Assembly: GCF_001647275.1 (NCBI RefSeq)
Contig: NZ_LRMM01000027.1
Span: forward strand, 1-63,826
Length of the DNA stretch: 63,826 nt
Source: Rufibacter ruber
Lineage (GTDB): Bacteria; Bacteroidota; Bacteroidia; Cytophagales; Hymenobacteraceae
Reading direction: 5' to 3'
The position numbers and the translations under genes are program-made. The notes under the pieces were generated by a model. It worked only from the letters and a program-made list of their open reading frames with translations. It was not told the origin of the DNA and did not search any database. This document shows, piece by piece, positions 33,844-41,640 of this stretch (positions are counted from its first letter, which is position 1; every line of letters begins with the position of its first letter).

Positions 33844-36438
33844 TTACAGGGTACGCTTGATTTCGCGCTCTTCGTAGGCCTCAATGATATCTCCCTGTTG
33901 CAGGTCATTGTAGTTCTTGATGCTGATACCGCACTCGTAGCCTTGTCTTACCTCAGAGGCATCATCTTTAAAGCGTTTCAGGGCGAGGATCTCACCTGAG
34001 TGAACCACAATACCGTCACGCACCAAACGTATTTTGGAGTTACGGGTAATGGTTCCATCTGTGACCATACAGCCGGCAATGGTACCCACTTTGGTGATTT
34101 TGAACACCTCCCGCACCTCTACGTTGGCTACTACCACTTCTTGTACCGTTGGCGCCAACATACCTTCCATGGCGTCTTTCACCTCATTGATGGCGTTGTA
34201 GATGATAGAGTAGAGCCTGATGTCAATCTGCTCCTGCTCTGCCAGCCTACGTGCGTTGGCCGAAGGACGAACCTGGAAGCCAATGATGATGGCGTCTGAA
34301 GCCGAAGCCAACAGAACGTCTGACTCGGAGATCTGACCTACTCCTTTGCTCAGGATGTTCACCTGCACCTCTTCAGTAGACAGTTTCAATAATGAGTCAG
34401 AAAGGGCTTCTACTGAACCGTCCACGTCACCGCGTACAATCACGTTCAGCTCCTTGAAGGTACCAATGGCCAAACGACGGCCAATCTCATCCAGGGTGAT
34501 GTGTTTCTTGGTACGCATGCTCTGCTCACGCTGCAACTGCTGGCGGCTGTTGGCAATCTCACGGGCTTCACGCTCGGTCTCCATCACCACAAACTTGTCA
34601 CCGGCCTGCGGTGCGCCATCAAGGCCTAACACCTGAATTGGCGCAGAGGGCCCTGCTTTTTTATGGCGTCTGCCTAGCACATCTGTCATGGCTTTCACAC
34701 GGCCGTAATGGGAACCGGCAACAATCACGTCACCTACTTCCAACGTACCGGTTTGTACCAGAATGGTGGCCACGTAGCCACGGCCTTTGTCAAGGGCGGC
34801 TTCAATCACGGTACCCACCGCGCGGCGGTCTGGGTTGGCCCGCAACTCAAGGAGTTCAGCCTCCAGCAATACCTTCTCCAGCAACTCGTCAATTCCTTGT
34901 CCGGTCTTGGCCGAGATTTCCTGGCTTTGGTACTTACCACCCCACTCTTCCACCAGTACATTCAACTGGGCAAGTTCCTCACGGATCTTGTCTGGGTTGG
35001 CGGTTGGTTTATCAACTTTGTTGATGGCAATCACAATAGGTGAACCCGCCGCCTGTGCGTGGTTAAGAGCCTCTTTGGTCTGCGGCATCACGCTGTCATC
35101 AGCGGCTACCACAATGATGACCACGTCTGTTACTTTGGCACCACGGGCACGCATGGCGGTAAAGGCCTCGTGACCCGGCGTATCTAAGAAGGTGATGCTC
35201 TTACCTCCGTCTGTGGTTACCTGGTACGCACCAATGTGCTGGGTGATCCCCCCTGCCTCACCGGCGGTTACCTTTGAATTTCTGATGTAGTCAAGCAAAG
35301 AGGTCTTACCGTGGTCAACGTGACCCATAATGGTCACAATTGGGGCCCGCGGCTTCAGATCTTCTTCTGCGTCTACCTCCTCAATATTGGCGTTCTCCTC
35401 TTCCTCAGAAGAGGCAAACTGCACATCATACCCAAACTCATCGGCAATGATGGTGATGGCTTCGGCATCAAGGCGCTGGTTGATAGACACAAACATGCCA
35501 AAGTTCATACAGGCCTTGATCACATCATTCACGCTCACGTCCATCAAGGCTGCCAAGTCATTGGCAGACACGAACTCAGTAACGCGTAGAATCTTAGACT
35601 CCAGCTGCTCCTGCATTCTGCGCTCATCAGCGGCCTCTGCCACGGCAGAGCGTTTCTCACGGCGGTATTTGGATCTGTTGCCCTGGTTGCCTCCTTTGCC
35701 ACCGCTCAAGCGGGCCAGGGTAGCCTTGATCTGATCCTGGATCTCCTTATCAGTCAATTCTGCACGCGGAGCAGATGGTTGCCCCGGACGGTTGTTGCCG
35801 CCTCCCGGACGGTTACCACCTGGACCACCGCCTGGACGGTTCCCCTGGTAGCCACCTCCTCCCGGGCGGTTGCCTTGCTGCGCACCGCCGGTTCCACCCT
35901 GGCGCTGGGCTGCCTGACCTGTCCCTAACGGACGGGTACTGGTAGCACGGTCGCCGGCGCGGTGGCCTTGTGGTGCAGATGTATTGGTTCCGCCCTGGGC
36001 ACCGGTTTTAGGTACCTCAATGCGCTTACGTTTCTTTTTGTCTCCGCCTTGTCCCTGACCGCCAGGCTGGTTGCCTCTGCGGCGCTCATCTGAAGAAGCT
36101 ACCGGCTTACCTCCTTTGCCACGGCCACCGCTCACCGGCAGTTCAATCTTACCTAATACAGTAAGACCTTTCAACTGGTCAGCCTGGGCTTTGATAGTCT
36201 CCTGCGGAGCTTCTGGCGCCGCTGCTTCTGGCTGTTGAGGTGCTGGCTGTTGAGGTGCCGGCGCCGGGGTTGCCGGTGGGGTTGGCGTAGCCGGAGCTAC
36301 CGGGGGCTTGGGAGCCTGGGGAGCTGGGGCCGCCGCCTTAGGCGCTTCTGGTGCCGGAGCAGGTGCAGGTGGCTGTGGTGCCGCCGGTTTTTCTGGTGCT
36401 ACGGGGGCAGCCGGGGCTTCTGGGGCTTTGGCTACATT
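33844..36438 (-). CDS. infB: Translation initiation factor IF-2, 5' end missing
   Basis: GTPase that places initiator tRNA on the ribosome. About 864 codons are visible. The IF2-N helical domain ([18 protein letters not shown]), G1 GHVDHGKT, G3 DTPGHEA, G4 NKVDKP, G5 SAKTG and the C-terminal barrels are intact. Before them lies a long Pro/Ala-rich region. Upstream of 36174 the frame stays open through Ala/Pro codons to 36438 and meets TAA at 36439 without any proper ATG start or the usual N-terminal subdomain. At the same place an SPW-repeat gene on the other strand loses its own 5' end. A TTG at 36174 is only a formal start. nusA and rimP, normal upstream partners, are absent. Confidence 0.93.
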   Translation of the reverse strand, partial: NVAKAPEAPAAPVAPEKPAAPQPPAPAPAPEAPKAAAPAPQAPKPPVAPATPTPPATPAPAPQQPAPQQPEAAAPEAPQETIKAQADQLKGLTVLGKIELPVSGGRGKGGKPVASSDERRRGNQPGGQGQGGDKKKRKRIEVPKTGAQGGTNTSAPQGHRAGDRATSTRPLGTGQAAQRQGGTGGAQQGNRPGGGGYQGNRPGGGPGGNRPGGGNNRPGQPSAPRAELTDKEIQDQIKATLARLSGGKGGNQGNRSKYRREKRSAVAEAADERRMQEQLESKILRVTEFVSANDLAALMDVSVNDVIKACMNFGMFVSINQRLDAEAITIIADEFGYDVQFASSEEEENANIEEVDAEEDLKPRAPIVTIMGHVDHGKTSLLDYIRNSKVTAGEAGGITQHIGAYQVTTDGGKSITFLDTPGHEAFTAMRARGAKVTDVVIIVVAADDSVMPQTKEALNHAQAAGSPIVIAINKVDKPTANPDKIREELAQLNVLVEEWGGKYQSQEISAKTGQGIDELLEKVLLEAELLELRANPDRRAVGTVIEAALDKGRGYVATILVQTGTLEVGDVIVAGSHYGRVKAMTDVLGRRHKKAGPSAPIQVLGLDGAPQAGDKFVVMETEREAREIANSRQQLQREQSMRTKKHITLDEIGRRLAIGTFKELNVIVRGDVDGSVEALSDSLLKLSTEEVQVNILSKGVGQISESDVLLASASDAIIIGFQVRPSANARRLAEQEQIDIRLYSIIYNAINEVKDAMEGMLAPTVQEVVVANVEVREVFKITKVGTIAGCMVTDGTITRNSKIRLVRDGIVVHSGEILALKRFKDDASEVRQGYECGISIKNYNDLQQGDIIEAYEEREIKRTL

Positions 36439-36813
36439 TTATTGATTGCGGCTCCGTTCATCCTTGATTTTGACCGTGGCGGCGCCGAAACCTGGGTTCC
36501 CATTATAGTGGGTGCTGTTATTTTACTGCAGAACCTCATGACAAACTGGGAAGTGGGCGTATTCAGAGCCATGTCTGCTAACATGCACTTGAACATGGAC
36601 TACCTGATTGGTATTTTCTTGGCGGCCTCACCCTGGATCTTTAATTTTGATGAGTATGTGTACCTGCCGCACCTGATTGTAGGTATTGTGATCCTGCTGC
36701 AGGCTATGATGACCCGTGTGGTTCCTGAGCATGGCGCTGTGACCAATGCCGGTCCTGCCAATGCCCGCCACCCCTACAGAGGGAGCAGCATGAACCATGG
36801 CCATACACACTAA
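36430..36813 (+). CDS. SPW-repeat membrane protein, 5' end missing
   Basis: C-terminal part of a small membrane protein with two SPW-type units. The first is truncated ([20 protein letters not shown]); the second is complete ([20 protein letters not shown]). Four hydrophobic segments remain. The residues that normally start these proteins (a short VHGxxDY segment with Met) are absent; in their place the frame runs into the antisense of the Ala/Pro-rich infB region. The homology begins at about 36436. The function of SPW proteins is unknown. It is followed by a good terminator, so the 3' end is intact. Confidence 0.8.
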   Translation, partial: GYILLIAAPFILDFDRGGAETWVPIIVGAVILLQNLMTNWEVGVFRAMSANMHLNMDYLIGIFLAASPWIFNFDEYVYLPHLIVGIVILLQAMMTRVVPEHGAVTNAGPANARHPYRGSSMNHGHTH

Positions 36814-36852
36814 TTCTAGTGTAGACGCCAGTTAGTTAAAGAAAAAGCAGAA

Positions 36853-36884
36853 AAAAGGCCGGGAAATTTCCCCGGCCTTTTTTT
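36853..36884 (+). terminator. Terminator after the SPW gene
   Basis: AAAGGCCGGG and CCCGGCCTTT with a short AT loop, followed by a long T run. Confidence 0.93.
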
Positions 36885-36936
36885 TTGTTTTACCCCTGGG
36901 GCAAAAACCGGTGTAGCTTACACCCTTCCCATTGCG

Positions 36937-36944
36937 TACCTTTG
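36937..36944 (+). promoter_or_regulatory. -7 box of the ABC-F gene (leaderless arrangement)
   Basis: TACCTTTG fits TAnnTTTG and lies exactly 4 nt before the ATG at 36949. Confidence 0.6.
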
Positions 36945-36948
36945 TTCT

Positions 36949-38844
36949 ATGAATTACCTATCAGCAGACGCTATATCTAAAAGCTTCGGAGACCGCTGGC
37001 TGTTCCAGAACCTTACCTTTGGCATTAACCGCGGGCAACGCGTAGCCTTGATTGGAGCCAACGGCGCCGGAAAAACCACCCTCTTGCAGATTTTGGCCGG
37101 TACCATTCCGCCAGACAACGGCACTGTGAGCGTACGCAAAGGCATCAAAGTAGGGTACCTGTGGCAGCAGCCCGAGTTCCCGGCCGGCGCCACCGTGCAG
37201 GAGGCCATTTTCTCAGGCCAAAGCGAAGTGCTGGAGGCTATCAGAGACTACGAGGCCTGTATTGCCGACCCCCACGTGTCTGACGCCAAAATGCAGAAGG
37301 TGATGGAGCGCATGGAGAACCTGCACGCCTGGGAATATGAGGTGCGCACCAAACAAATCTTAGGCAAACTGGGCATCCAGAACCTGGAGGTGATGGTAGA
37401 GCACCTGTCTGGCGGACAGAAAAAACGCGTGGCCATGGCGCGGGTGCTGATTGAGGAACCGGACCTGCTGATCCTGGATGAGCCCACCAACCACCTGGAC
37501 CTGGAAACCATTGAGTGGTTTGAAAACCTGCTGACCACTGAGCAGACTACGCTCCTCATGGTGACCCACGACCGCTACTTTCTGGACCAGGTAGCCAATG
37601 AGATTGCAGAACTGGACCGCGGCCAGCTGTACACCTACAAAGGCAACTACAGCTATTATGTAGAAAAGAAGGCAGAACAGGAGGAAGCCAATGCCGCTGA
37701 GATGGGCAAGGCCAAACAACTGCTGAAGAAAGAACTGGATTGGATGCGCAAGCAGCCGCGCGCCCGGGGCACCAAGTCTAAATCAAGGGTAGACGCTTTT
37801 TACGACCTTAAAGACAAAACTTCACAGAAAGATACCCGCACCCAGCTGGAGCTGTCAGTGAAAAGCACCCGGCAGGGAAACCAGATTCTGGAGATTGACC
37901 ACCTGAGCAAACGGTTTGGCGACAAAGTGGTACTCAATGATTTCAGCTATGTGTTCAGAAAGAAAGACCGCGTAGGCATTGTAGGCCCCAACGGAGCCGG
38001 CAAAACTACTTTTCTGAACATGCTGACCGGCCGCTTGGCCCCAGACAGCGGTGAAATCATTGCCGGCCAGACCACCGTCTTTGGGTATTACACCCAGTCT
38101 GAGCTCACCTTCAATGAAAACCAGCGCGTGATTGACGTGGTGAAAGAAGTGGCCGAGGTAGTGGAAACCGGCAACGGCGAAACCATTACGGCCAGCCAGT
38201 TTCTGCAACACTTCCAGTTTCCGCCCGCGCAGCAGTACACGTTTGTGAGCAAGTTGAGCGGCGGTGAGAAAAGACGCCTGCAACTGCTGCGCGTCCTGAT
38301 CAAGAACCCCAATTTCCTGATTCTGGACGAGCCCACCAATGACCTGGACATTCAGACCCTGAACATTCTGGAGGACTTCCTGATCAACTTTGGCGGCTCT
38401 CTTCTGATTGTCTCCCACGACCGCTATTTCATGGACCGCCTGGTGGAGCACTTATTTGTCTTTGAGGAAAACGGCCACCTGCGTGATTTCCCGGGCAACT
38501 ACACAGATTACCGGGAATGGGCAAAAGAGCGGGAAGCCTTGACCGCAGAGAAAGAAACAAGCCCCTCCTCTGTCCCCGCCGCCCCAGCCCCCGTTGCCAC
38601 CCCGGCAGCGCCTGCAGAAACGACACCCAAGCGCAAAGCCACCTTTAAGGAGAAGCAGGAGTACGAGCAACTGGAGAAACAAATTGAGGAGCTGGAAGCA
38701 GAAAAAGAAAAGCTGACAGAAGAGATGAACTCCGGCGAAGGCGACCACAAACGTCTGGCAGAAATGGCCCAGCGCATTCAGCAGATCACAGACCAGGTTG
38801 ATTCTAAAACCATGCGCTGGCTGGAACTGGCGGAGATTATATAG
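36949..38844 (+). CDS. ABC-F family ATPase (Uup/EttA-like)
   Basis: Soluble tandem ATPase of 631 residues without membrane segments; ABC-F proteins act on the ribosome. The first domain has GANGAGKTTLL (about 37-47), LSGGQKKRVA and LILDEPTNHLDL. A P-site-facing linker with basic KQPRARGTKSKSR follows (about 270). The second domain has GPNGAGKTTFL and LSGGEKRRLQL with LILDEPTNDLD. The C-terminal arm is an alanine/proline-rich linker plus a coiled coil (LEKQIEELEAEKEKL), like Uup, which also binds DNA. The long C-terminal arm favours Uup over EttA. A palindromic unit follows 17 bases after the stop. Confidence 0.93.
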   Translation: MNYLSADAISKSFGDRWLFQNLTFGINRGQRVALIGANGAGKTTLLQILAGTIPPDNGTVSVRKGIKVGYLWQQPEFPAGATVQEAIFSGQSEVLEAIRDYEACIADPHVSDAKMQKVMERMENLHAWEYEVRTKQILGKLGIQNLEVMVEHLSGGQKKRVAMARVLIEEPDLLILDEPTNHLDLETIEWFENLLTTEQTTLLMVTHDRYFLDQVANEIAELDRGQLYTYKGNYSYYVEKKAEQEEANAAEMGKAKQLLKKELDWMRKQPRARGTKSKSRVDAFYDLKDKTSQKDTRTQLELSVKSTRQGNQILEIDHLSKRFGDKVVLNDFSYVFRKKDRVGIVGPNGAGKTTFLNMLTGRLAPDSGEIIAGQTTVFGYYTQSELTFNENQRVIDVVKEVAEVVETGNGETITASQFLQHFQFPPAQQYTFVSKLSGGEKRRLQLLRVLIKNPNFLILDEPTNDLDIQTLNILEDFLINFGGSLLIVSHDRYFMDRLVEHLFVFEENGHLRDFPGNYTDYREWAKEREALTAEKETSPSSVPAAPAPVATPAAPAETTPKRKATFKEKQEYEQLEKQIEELEAEKEKLTEEMNSGEGDHKRLAEMAQRIQQITDQVDSKTMRWLELAEII

Positions 38845-38861
38845 AAGCCGTGAATTCCAAA

Positions 38862-38902
38862 TTCCTATTTCCGGGCTGTTCTTTAATAACGCGAAATAGG
38901 AA
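38862..38902. repeat. Palindromic unit with retained outer arms
   Basis: TTCCTATTTC and GAAATAGGAA pair exactly over 10 bp; the interior (CGGGCTGTT) no longer has its partner. Confidence 0.75.
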
Positions 38903-38975
38903 ACCCACCACCAATTCATCAGAAAATCCATTCCATCAAAACTCCAACAATTTCAGGGCACCCTACTTCTGTGCC

Positions 38976-39021
38976 TTTCTGTTTTGGAGCCGTTTTGGCT
39001 AAAACGGCTCCAAAACAGAAA
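38976..39021. repeat. Palindromic unit, perfect 21-bp arms with changed core
   Basis: 38976-38996 and 39001-39021 are exact reverse complements around GGCT. The core is GGAGCCG/CGGCTCC instead of GGGCTG/CAGCCC, changed on both sides so pairing is kept. Confidence 0.96.
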
Positions 39022-39364
39022 ACCCGCCTAAGCTGGTTTTCAGCACAAGCACCAGACCAAAACCACCCACCCCAGTTCAGCTTAGAACCAAAGAGAGAAG
39101 GGGCTTCCATGATTAGAGCCTGAGCACAAGTGTCTTTTGTACCGCAAACGGATATTAAAAGAATCCTAGACTAACGGTTGCCTCACCCCCTAGCGTTGTC
39201 ATGCTGCTTAAAAAACTGCAGAAAAACCTTTTACTCCCCGGTTTCGCCTGCAAAATCAATATGTAAACAGGGGCTTATGGGCTGCTTACAAACCAACACC
39301 TCCCCAGAATAGAGGCACAAGAGCTGGCTTTAACCATCTGATCTCCCCTAACTGCTAAGAAAAA

Positions 39365-39396
39365 AGCCCGTTGCAGATTTTACTCAGCCACGGGCT
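39365..39396 (-). terminator. Terminator after the conserved hypothetical gene
   Basis: On the minus strand AGCCCGTGGCT, loop, CAACGGGCT with one bulge, followed by TTTTT. Confidence 0.65.
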
Positions 39397-39435
39397 CCTC
39401 CCAATTTCTTTCCGCACCGCGGAAAATAGCTCTAT

Positions 39436-40116
39436 TTAATACACGTTGGGCTTTCTCTGGTAACTGAAGGAGAAGCCTACTTTCTGAGGAGTACTCACCT
39501 GCTGCTCCTCCAGCTTCTGCTTCACGGTGATTTTCCTGATCTCATCTACCTCTGGCGCCACCAGGTCATTGTTGACCGCGGCAATCATGGCACTTTCAAT
39601 GAAAAGACGCAGCGTCTCCTCGTCTATTTTATTTTTAGCCATGTCATTGTAAGACAGGTCCAGCTGCTTCACCCCTTCCAGGTAGAAATGGTTGTCAATA
39701 TTGATCAACACCCGCCCCAGCAGGTAGCCAGGGTCATTTAACCGGTTGTACCTGATAGAGTCAGCCATGAAGTTATACGCCATGATATGCCCGAAGAACC
39801 GGCGCCTGAAATCTTCATCTACGTAGCGGCTGCGCATCAGCTCATGCTCATCTGGCAGGGTGATGATGTTGGAGTGCATGACAAAAATGAGCAGATCACC
39901 TGAGAACTTGATATGGAATTCAAAGTCATTGTAGCTGCGGTATTCAATTACCACACTGGCATCTACCCCAGAAAAACGTTCTTTTAAGCTGTCTACAATC
40001 TTAATGGCACAAGACCGCAGCTGTTCAAAGATTTCCTTGGTGTTTCTGAAGATAGCCTGCTTGGTGCTTGACTTCTGACGCAAACCTTCAAAAATTGACT
40101 CTATCCTGTCTTCCAT
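39436..40116 (-). CDS. Conserved protein of unknown function
   Basis: Soluble protein of 226 residues with no signal peptide or membrane segment. It starts MEDRIESIFEGLRQKSSTKQ, with a helical N-terminus, then a mixed alpha/beta core (ASVVIEYRSYNDFEFHIKF), and ends KVGFSFSYQRKPNVY. I recognise it only as a type of hypothetical protein found widely in Cytophagales; no catalytic motif is visible. The gene stands alone with its own terminator. An upstream spacer of 73 bp separates it from the CoA-transferase. Confidence 0.7.
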   Translation of the reverse strand: MEDRIESIFEGLRQKSSTKQAIFRNTKEIFEQLRSCAIKIVDSLKERFSGVDASVVIEYRSYNDFEFHIKFSGDLLIFVMHSNIITLPDEHELMRSRYVDEDFRRRFFGHIMAYNFMADSIRYNRLNDPGYLLGRVLINIDNHFYLEGVKQLDLSYNDMAKNKIDEETLRLFIESAMIAAVNNDLVAPEVDEIRKITVKQKLEEQQVSTPQKVGFSFSYQRKPNVY

Positions 40117-40189
40117 AGCTCATCTTTTGGTTTTGTTGCCTTACTGCGTACTAGTGTTTGTTCTTCAATTGTACCCTGGCAGCGCCAAT

Positions 40190-41413
40190 TTAGTTTTCAT
40201 TCTCTGAACCGGCCGGGTAAATCTGCCCCTGGCCTGCCATGCGCGCCAGTTCCTGGCTAGTTAGCCCAGCCACCTCCTGGAGCACTTCCCATGTATGCTG
40301 CCCCAACCCGGGCGGGAATGACAACTCTGCCCGGGTCACCATCTCAGCGGTAAACGCCACCTGTCGCACCCCTTGCCACTGCCCGTTTTCACCGGCCAGC
40401 AACTGCCCCAGCCCCAGTGGCTGCGCCAGCGCCTCAGGCACCGTGTGCACCGCCCCTGCCGGCACATGTTGCTGAATCAACGCCTGCAGCAGCGGTTCCC
40501 GCTCAAACCGGTTTACCAATTCAGATAAACGCACATTGAGCGCCACCCGGTTTATTACCCTTCCCTTATTGGTTTTATACATCTCCTGCCCCGCCAGCGC
40601 GGGCTCCCCCAACACCTGGCACAGAGAGGAGAACTGCCGGTCATCTCCTACCGCCAGCACCAGCTCTTTGCCGTCTGCCGTGGTATAGACCGTACCGTAA
40701 GGGACAATATTGGGGTGCTCAGAACCCATTCTTTCAGGGGCTTTTCCCGCCACCAGGTAATTAGTGGCCTGGTTGGCCAGCGAAGAGAGCGCCGCCCGCA
40801 GCAGAGAAACTTCTACATACTGCCCCTGCCCGGTTTTTTCCCGCAGGTACAGCGCCGCCAGCAGCCCCTCTTTTAGCTGGTGGGCCGCCATGAGATCTAT
40901 CATGGCTACCGGCATTTTCACTGGCCCGCCCCCTTTCTCACCGTTCATGTACATGAAACCCGCCTCGGCCTGCAGCACAGCATCATATCCGGCCCTTTTG
41001 CTTTCATTGCCATACCCGGTCACATGGCCATAAAGGAGCCTGGGGTTTTTGGCTGACAGGGTTTCATACTCCATTCCTAATTTCTCAGCGTCTCCCGGCT
41101 TAAAGCTCACCAGCACCACATCTGCCTTGGCCACGAGATCATAAACCGCTCTTTTGGCTTCAGCCGAGGCCAGGTCCAGACAAACAGACTTCTTTCCCCA
41201 GTTGGCGGCGGCAAAATAGGCAGACACGTCGCGGGAAGGGTCTTCAGATGAAAGTTTCCATTGCCGGGTCACATCTCCGCGGGAGCGGAGGTTTTCTATT
41301 TTAATGACTGTGGCTCCCATCTCGGCAAAGAACTGACCTACGCTGGGGCCGGCCAGCACACTTGCCAATTCCACTACCAGTAGATCATGGAACGCACCTT
41401 GGTTCTGCGGCAT
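40190..41413 (-). CDS. CaiB/BaiF-family CoA-transferase
   Basis: Family III CoA-transferase of 407 residues (from ATG 41413), which moves CoA between carboxylic acids. LLVVELASVLAGPSVGQFFA (about 10-29) is the N-terminal signature; AMIDLMAAHQLKEGLLAALY holds the conserved aspartate expected to carry the acyl intermediate; GQGQYVEVSLLRAALSS follows. The substrate is unknown. The frame opens further to an ATG at 41437, which adds MEKQPKNR, but those residues are encoded by a palindromic unit (41415-41454). I prefer 41413, though the leader would then be almost entirely repeat. Confidence 0.87.
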   Translation of the reverse strand: MPQNQGAFHDLLVVELASVLAGPSVGQFFAEMGATVIKIENLRSRGDVTRQWKLSSEDPSRDVSAYFAAANWGKKSVCLDLASAEAKRAVYDLVAKADVVLVSFKPGDAEKLGMEYETLSAKNPRLLYGHVTGYGNESKRAGYDAVLQAEAGFMYMNGEKGGGPVKMPVAMIDLMAAHQLKEGLLAALYLREKTGQGQYVEVSLLRAALSSLANQATNYLVAGKAPERMGSEHPNIVPYGTVYTTADGKELVLAVGDDRQFSSLCQVLGEPALAGQEMYKTNKGRVINRVALNVRLSELVNRFEREPLLQALIQQHVPAGAVHTVPEALAQPLGLGQLLAGENGQWQGVRQVAFTAEMVTRAELSFPPGLGQHTWEVLQEVAGLTSQELARMAGQGQIYPAGSENEN

Positions 41414-41414
41414 T

Positions 41415-41454
41415 CTGTTTTTGGGCTGTTTTTCCAAAAATGGGCAAAAAACAG
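41415..41454. repeat. Palindromic unit at the CoA-transferase start
   Basis: CTGTTTTTGGGCTGTTTTTC and AAAAATGGGCAAAAAACAG. It covers the alternative start ATG at 41437. Confidence 0.8.
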
Positions 41455-41576
41455 GTAAATGAAAAGTGCAGGCACCGTCCAGGCAAAAACAGTCTTCCCT
41501 TCCATGCCCTCACTATGCAACTCGCCTTCATTTACTTTTCACCCCACCAATCTGCCAAACCAGGATAGGCAAAAAA

Positions 41577-41606
41577 AAAGGCGGCGACCTTGTGGCCGCC
41601 GCTTTT
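41577..41606 (-). terminator. Terminator after the first T9SS cargo gene
   Basis: AAAGGCGGCGACC TTGT GGCCGCCGCTTT with one mismatch; the minus strand then reads a run of T. Confidence 0.88.
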
Positions 41607-41640
41607 CCAAAGCATCCTATTGTAAAAACTTCTGTTTCTG

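Larger units (their letters stand above)
38845..39362. other. Intergenic region after the ABC-F gene
   Basis: No gene is seen. It holds two palindromic units (38862-38902 and 38976-39021) and, near 39197, TGTCATGCTG that may be a decayed MITE-like end. Confidence 0.6.

Noticed and set aside
36235-36430. Plus-strand extension of the SPW frame to 36235
   Set aside because: These codons are the antisense of the Ala/Pro-rich part of infB; the true SPW protein begins at the junction and lacks its start.
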